Origin: JBHENN01 sp046262015
GTDB lineage: Bacteria; Actinomycetota; CADDZG01; WHSQ01
Direction: 5' to 3'
Length of the DNA stretch: 10,149 bases
Assembly (NCBI GenBank): GCA_046262015.1
Contig: JBHENN010000012.1
Coordinates: 1 to 10,149 of the forward strand
Shown here: piece after piece, positions 7,793 to 10,149 of the stretch
How positions within the stretch are numbered: position 1 is the stretch's first letter
Layout of the letters: each line of letters begins with the position of its first letter
Notes under the pieces: generated by a model
The model's input: the letters and a program-made list of their open reading frames with translations, nothing else
What the model was told of the DNA's origin: nothing
The model's database searches: none
Program-made: the position numbers and the translations under genes

Positions 7793-8188
7793 TTAGGACC
7801 CGATGCGCGAGGTCTCGGTGCGCGGCGCGCCCTTCTTCACGATCGCGTCGTAGCGCGTGAGGTAGCCCTGCACCGTGCGAGAGGTCTCGCGCAACGTCCC
7901 GGCCCACGCGTGGAGCCAGTCGAGGCCCTCGTCCGTCAGCTCGTACTTGCGGCGCGCCGGGCCGATCTCGGAGGTCTCCCACACCGAGCGCATCAGGCCC
8001 TCCTGCTCCATGGCTCGGAGCGCGCGGTACAGGCCGCCCGGGTCGGCGCCCTTCAGCCCGAACTCCCGCAGACGTTCGAGGAGGTCGTACCCGTGCGACG
8101 CCTCTTCGGCGACGAGTAGGAAGAGGCAGGCCCGCATGAAGTTCTTCGGCAAGCCGCCCAGGGGTTCGTCGGAGCTAGCGCGCGCCAT
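7793..8188 (-). CDS. PadR-family transcriptional regulator
   Basis: A 131-aa winged-helix regulator. The N-terminal half matches PadR proteins: LPKNFMRACLFLLVAEEASHGYDLLERL, then ADPGGLYRALRAMEQEGLM (recognition helix and turn), a beta wing around RRKYELTDEGLDWL, and a C-terminal helix (LRETSRTVQGYLTRYDAIV) that in this family makes the dimer. The start is ATG at 8188, with GAGGAGG (8194-8200) 5 nt upstream; this Shine-Dalgarno overlaps the TGA stop of the upstream gene (8199-8201), so the two are translationally coupled. An ATG at 8242 in the same frame lies inside the upstream gene and is not needed. Position between the metal-binding winged-helix gene and hypF suggests it controls this maturation operon, perhaps as an autorepressor. 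The inducer cannot be seen. Confidence 0.92.
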   Translation of the reverse strand: MARASSDEPLGGLPKNFMRACLFLLVAEEASHGYDLLERLREFGLKGADPGGLYRALRAMEQEGLMRSVWETSEIGPARRKYELTDEGLDWLHAWAGTLRETSRTVQGYLTRYDAIVKKGAPRTETSRIGS

Positions 8189-8198
8189 AACAGCCTCC

Positions 8199-8633
8199 TC
8201 AGTGATCGCCGTGATGGTGGGAGTGGTCGTGTTCGAGGTCATGGAGGCTGCCGATACGCTCCGCGGCGCACGCCTCCGCCTCGTCCGGGTCGGCGTGGCA
8301 CCAGCAATCGGCCCCGCACTCGCCGTGCGCCGAACGGGTCAGCTCGGAGAACTCCTCGCCGAAGACGCGCCCGCCGTGCTTGCGACCCTCCTCGGTCATC
8401 CGGAAGCGGCCCTCGGGGGTCCGCTCGAGCAGGCGTTCCTCCACGAGGCGGTCGAGGTAGCGCACCCCGATCTCGGCGTCGACGCCGAGGAAGCGCTCGA
8501 GGAGGCTGGCATCGACCTCGTCGCCCACCCCCGGGAACTTCTCGCCTTGGATCCAGTACATGACCTGCAGGATCTCGTCGCGCCAGAACAGGGCTCTCAG
8601 GGCTTCGGACTTCGGCACGTGGAGCTTCTCCAT
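8199..8633 (-). CDS. Winged-helix protein with Cys cluster and His-rich C-terminal tail (putative metal-responsive regulator)
   Basis: A 144-aa protein. Residues about 10-95 look like a winged helix-turn-helix: WRDEILQVMYWIQGE, VDASLLERFLG, AEIGVRYLDRLVEERLLERTPEGRFRMTEEGRKHG. The C-terminal part is unusual: C106-G-A-D-C110-W-C112-H113 with C122 a little further on, then a His-rich tail (H131, H135, H137, H139, H140, H141, H144). Such His tails bind Ni or other transition metals in HypB, UreE and related accessory proteins. The gene lies 8 nt after the CooC-like gene and upstream of padR and hypF, so a role in sensing, buffering or delivering nickel is a reasonable inference. ATG at 8633 has a GGGGGA purine run 4 nt upstream. 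The family is not one I can name. A transcription factor and a metal chaperone with a wHTH fold are both possible. Confidence 0.85.
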   Translation of the reverse strand: MEKLHVPKSEALRALFWRDEILQVMYWIQGEKFPGVGDEVDASLLERFLGVDAEIGVRYLDRLVEERLLERTPEGRFRMTEEGRKHGGRVFGEEFSELTRSAHGECGADCWCHADPDEAEACAAERIGSLHDLEHDHSHHHGDH

Positions 8634-8641
8634 GGGTCCCC

Positions 8642-9427
8642 CTATCCTCGCGCGTATACCGGGCCGGCCGCCAGGACCCGCTCGACGAGCTCCCTTACCG
8701 CCGTCACCGACGGCGCTCCGGGGTCGTGGTCCACCGGGGCTCGGCCTGCCCGCTCGGCCGCGGCCAGCGACTCGTCGAACGGGATCGCGCCGAACAGCTC
8801 GAGATCGCTCTGGTCGCAGAACTCGCGGATCGCCTGATCGTCGGAGGCGTCGCGGACCTTGTTGGCGACCACCACGACGCGCGGGATGCCGAGCTGGGTC
8901 CCCATCGCGTAGTAGCGGCGCGCCGTCTCGAGGGACTTGAAGTAGGGCTCCGCAACCACCAGCATGACATCCACCGCCTCGGTCGTCGAGCGGCTGAGGT
9001 GCTCCGGCGACGCCTCGTTGTCGACGACCACGAGCCGTCCGTCCGTCGGAAGCTCGTGCAGGAGGCCACGGACCGTGGCATGAGAGGAGCACATTCAGCC
9101 GGTACCGGCGCCGCGCGGCGCGCCGAGGAGGAGAAGGCGCACGTTGTCCGGACAGTCGACCCCGAACTCCGCCTCGACCTGCTCGACCGGCCGGGACAGG
9201 GCGAGATGGACCTCGCCGTTCACCCGTCTGTGGTCCATCAGCCCGTGCGGCAGCGGGGTGATCGCCTCGAACACCTCACGCGACAGGCCCAGAGTCAGGG
9301 CAAGGTTGGGGTTGGTGTCGGCGTCGATCGCCAGCACCGGGCTGCCGCCCCGCCCGGCAAGGCGGGCGAACGTGCCCGAGAGCGTGGTCTTGCCCGACCC
9401 GCCCTTGCCCGAGATGGCGACTTTCAT
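8642..9427 (-). CDS. cooC: CooC-like nickel-insertion ATPase with in-frame TGA, probable selenoprotein (U-x-C motif)
   Basis: CooC proteins are MinD-type ATPases that use ATP to help load nickel into carbon monoxide dehydrogenase. Counting from ATG 9427, the deviant Walker A (KVAISGKGGSGKTT) spans residues 2-15, then AIDADTNPNLALTLGL, the switch-II-like VVVDNEASPEHLSR and ANKV. One in-frame TGA (9095-9097, codon 111) splits it into a 110-aa and a 150-aa ORF in one frame. The TGA falls in GAGTG-[TGA]-MCSSHATVR, where CooC has G-x-C-x-C: it replaces the first Cys of the C-x-C pair that binds metal at the CooC dimer interface. A SECIS-like hairpin follows. With readthrough the protein is 261 aa, normal for the family. 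ATG 9094, right after the TGA, has no ribosome site, so independent translation of the second half is unlikely. GTG 9433 is an alternative start. A nonsense mutation or sequencing error is the main rival explanation. Confidence 0.85.
9056..9092 (-). promoter_or_regulatory. Candidate bacterial SECIS element
   Basis: Inside the coding sequence just after the TGA, minus-strand bases 9079-9065 form GCCACG-GTC-CGTGGC, a perfect 6-bp stem. If the closing G-C pair opens, the apical loop is GGUCC (9074-9070). A lower stem can form between GTGC (9092-9089) and GCAC (9059-9056) around an internal loop. Twenty nucleotides separate the TGA from the GGUCC loop. Known bacterial SECIS elements have a short upper stem, a loop with an early G followed by U, and a spacing of roughly 16-37 nt; E. 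coli fdhF has GGUCU in the loop. SelB binds this loop and stem. Confidence 0.7.
9095..9097 (-). other. In-frame TGA, candidate selenocysteine codon
   Basis: This TGA lies in the open frame of the CooC-like gene, directly before ATG-TGC (Met-Cys), giving U-M-C. It aligns with the first Cys of the C-x-C motif of CooC. Other genes in the window (1183-1662, 1695-3194, 8199-8633, 9497-9733) end at TGA, so TGA is not generally reassigned here. Confidence 0.75.
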
Positions 9428-9496
9428 GCCCACCAGTCTAGTCGGTATCTATCTGTCTGCGACACCCACCGGCACTACGGCGTAAGGTCGCGTCCC
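9428..9496. promoter_or_regulatory. Divergent promoter region between CooC-like operon and zinc-ribbon gene
   Basis: About 70 nt separate two divergent starts. On the minus strand TAGACT (9440-9435) lies 7 nt before ATG 9427, and no good Shine-Dalgarno is present. On the plus strand TAAGGT (9483-9488) lies 8 nt before GTG 9497, again with no Shine-Dalgarno. Both fit -10 boxes of leaderless transcripts, which are common in Actinobacteria. No clear -35 boxes are visible, so this is an inference from spacing. Confidence 0.4.
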
Positions 9497-9733
9497 GTGG
9501 CCGAGACACCGCCGATCGACGTGACCGAGCAGCCCCAGTTCTGCCCCTGGTGTGGCGTCCCGGTCCCCTACCGCGCCGACGAGCACACCCCTCTGTACCG
9601 CGCCCTGGCCGACCAGAAGGGGGTCGAGCCCCCGGACGCGATGGAGCACTCGCTCCACACCGACGCGTACGTCTGCGGCTGCCCCGGGTGCCGGCGGGTG
9701 AGCCACGTGATCGGCCACCCTCCGACGGACTGA
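9497..9733 (+). CDS. Small zinc-ribbon protein
   Basis: A 78-aa protein starting at GTG 9497. It carries two Cys knuckles, C16-P-W-C19-G and C60-G-C62-P-G-C65, joined by about 40 residues rich in acidic and His residues. This is the layout of a zinc ribbon, so the protein very likely binds one Zn(II). No membrane segment or signal peptide is present; it should be cytoplasmic. The start is taken after a possible -10 box (TAAGGT, 9483-9488) with no Shine-Dalgarno, as for a leaderless mRNA. The open frame extends far upstream through the antisense of the CooC-like gene, but that part is a shadow of high-GC coding. It is divergent from the maturation operon and may share a control region with it. 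I do not recognise a named family. Confidence 0.75.
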   Translation: MAETPPIDVTEQPQFCPWCGVPVPYRADEHTPLYRALADQKGVEPPDAMEHSLHTDAYVCGCPGCRRVSHVIGHPPTD

Positions 9734-9765
9734 AGCGGAGCGTCGCGACCCGACTCGCCAGCCCC

Positions 9766-10149
9766 CTATAACAGGCGGCGGAGCACGTGGTACTGGGTCG
9801 CCTGAGCCTCTTGGATGCGCGGGACGTAGTCGGCGTCTATGGGGTGGACACGGTCGCACAGCTCGGCCAGGCGTCCGCCGCCGTAGCCGGTAAGCGCGAC
9901 GGTGAGAAGACCGCGGCGCGCCGCTTCCTCGACCGCGGCGAGCACGTTCCGAGACCCTCCGCTGGTCGAGATGGCCACTACGACGTCACCAGCCTTGCCG
10001 TGCGCGATCACCTGGCGGGCGAAGACATTCTCGAAGCCCACGTCGTTGCCGACGGCAGTGACGACGGCCTCATCGTTGGTGAGCGACATCGCGGCCACCG
10101 GCGCCATGCCCGGAGGCGGCGTCATCAGGTCGACGACGAGGTCCTGAGC
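9766..10149 (-). CDS. gmhA: SIS-domain protein, GmhA-like phosphoheptose isomerase, 5' end outside window
   Basis: The C-terminal 127 residues are visible; the frame stays open through the right edge, so the true start lies outside (an internal ATG at 10125 is not the start). GmhA converts sedoheptulose 7-phosphate to D-glycero-D-manno-heptose 7-phosphate for nucleotide-heptose synthesis. The visible part matches this family closely: AAMSLTNDEAVVTAVGNDVGF, then VFARQV, GDVVVAISTSGGSRNVL (sugar-phosphate-binding SIS motif), TVALTGYGGGRL and PRIQEAQATQYHVL. The Gln of RIQE and the His eight residues later keep the spacing of the metal-binding/catalytic Gln and His of GmhA. Other SIS proteins, such as DiaA, share the fold, so the exact substrate is not certain. 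It ends in TAG and converges on the zinc-ribbon gene 32 nt away, with no clear terminator between them. Confidence 0.85.
   Translation of the reverse strand, partial: AQDLVVDLMTPPPGMAPVAAMSLTNDEAVVTAVGNDVGFENVFARQVIAHGKAGDVVVAISTSGGSRNVLAAVEEAARRGLLTVALTGYGGGRLAELCDRVHPIDADYVPRIQEAQATQYHVLRRLL

Noticed and set aside
8642..9094. The second half of the CooC-like gene as an independent 150-aa protein starting at the ATG next to the TGA
   Set aside because: There is no ribosome binding site before that ATG, the half lacks the Walker A needed for function, and both halves lie in one frame and match one CooC-like protein end to end.
9095..9097. General reassignment of TGA (to Trp or Gly) in this organism
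   Set aside because: Several genes in the window end at TGA at the expected place, and Trp residues throughout are encoded by TGG.
8726..9496. Upstream extension of the plus-strand zinc-ribbon gene by 257 codons
   Set aside because: It is antisense to the CooC-like gene and its translation is not protein-like; only the part from GTG 9497 carries Cys knuckles.

Overview
The window is high-GC DNA with nearly all genes on the minus strand. The exported proteins include a CWB2 cell-wall-binding domain, several Asp-box (BNR) proteins and a small protein with an Ig-like fold. This suggests a Gram-positive, probably actinobacterial (Actinomycetota) genome. That placement is an inference from gene content and base composition. 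TGA is used as an ordinary stop by at least four genes here.

Right part (about 7.8-10.1 kb). A 5'-truncated SIS-domain/GmhA-like gene (minus) converges on a small zinc-ribbon gene (plus, 9497-9733). Divergent from the zinc-ribbon gene starts a tight minus-strand operon. Its first gene is a CooC-like nickel-insertion ATPase interrupted by one in-frame TGA. Next come a winged-helix protein with a Cys cluster and a His-rich tail, a PadR-family regulator, and full-length HypF, the enzyme that starts CN ligand synthesis for [NiFe]-hydrogenase. The set looks like a nickel / hydrogenase (or CO dehydrogenase) maturation operon whose structural enzymes lie outside the window.

The main discovery candidate is in the CooC-like gene. 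The TGA sits where CooC proteins have the first cysteine of the nickel-binding C-x-C motif. It is followed, 20 nt later, by a hairpin with a GGUC apical loop, the hallmark of a bacterial SECIS element. The simplest reading is a selenocysteine-containing CooC (U-x-C), which an ordinary gene caller would split into two ORFs.

Left part (1-5.4 kb). Downstream of hypF on the same strand lie three exported Asp-box/BNR proteins: one with a C-terminal CWB2 wall anchor, one with an N-terminal membrane anchor, and one whose 3' end is cut off by the window. Among them are two small secreted proteins, one with an EF-hand-like DxDGDGxxD loop and one with an ACTNLAT-type mature N-terminus. A strong hairpin lies between the last two genes. 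An AT-richer intergenic region (966-1182) carries several inverted repeats and probably a promoter.
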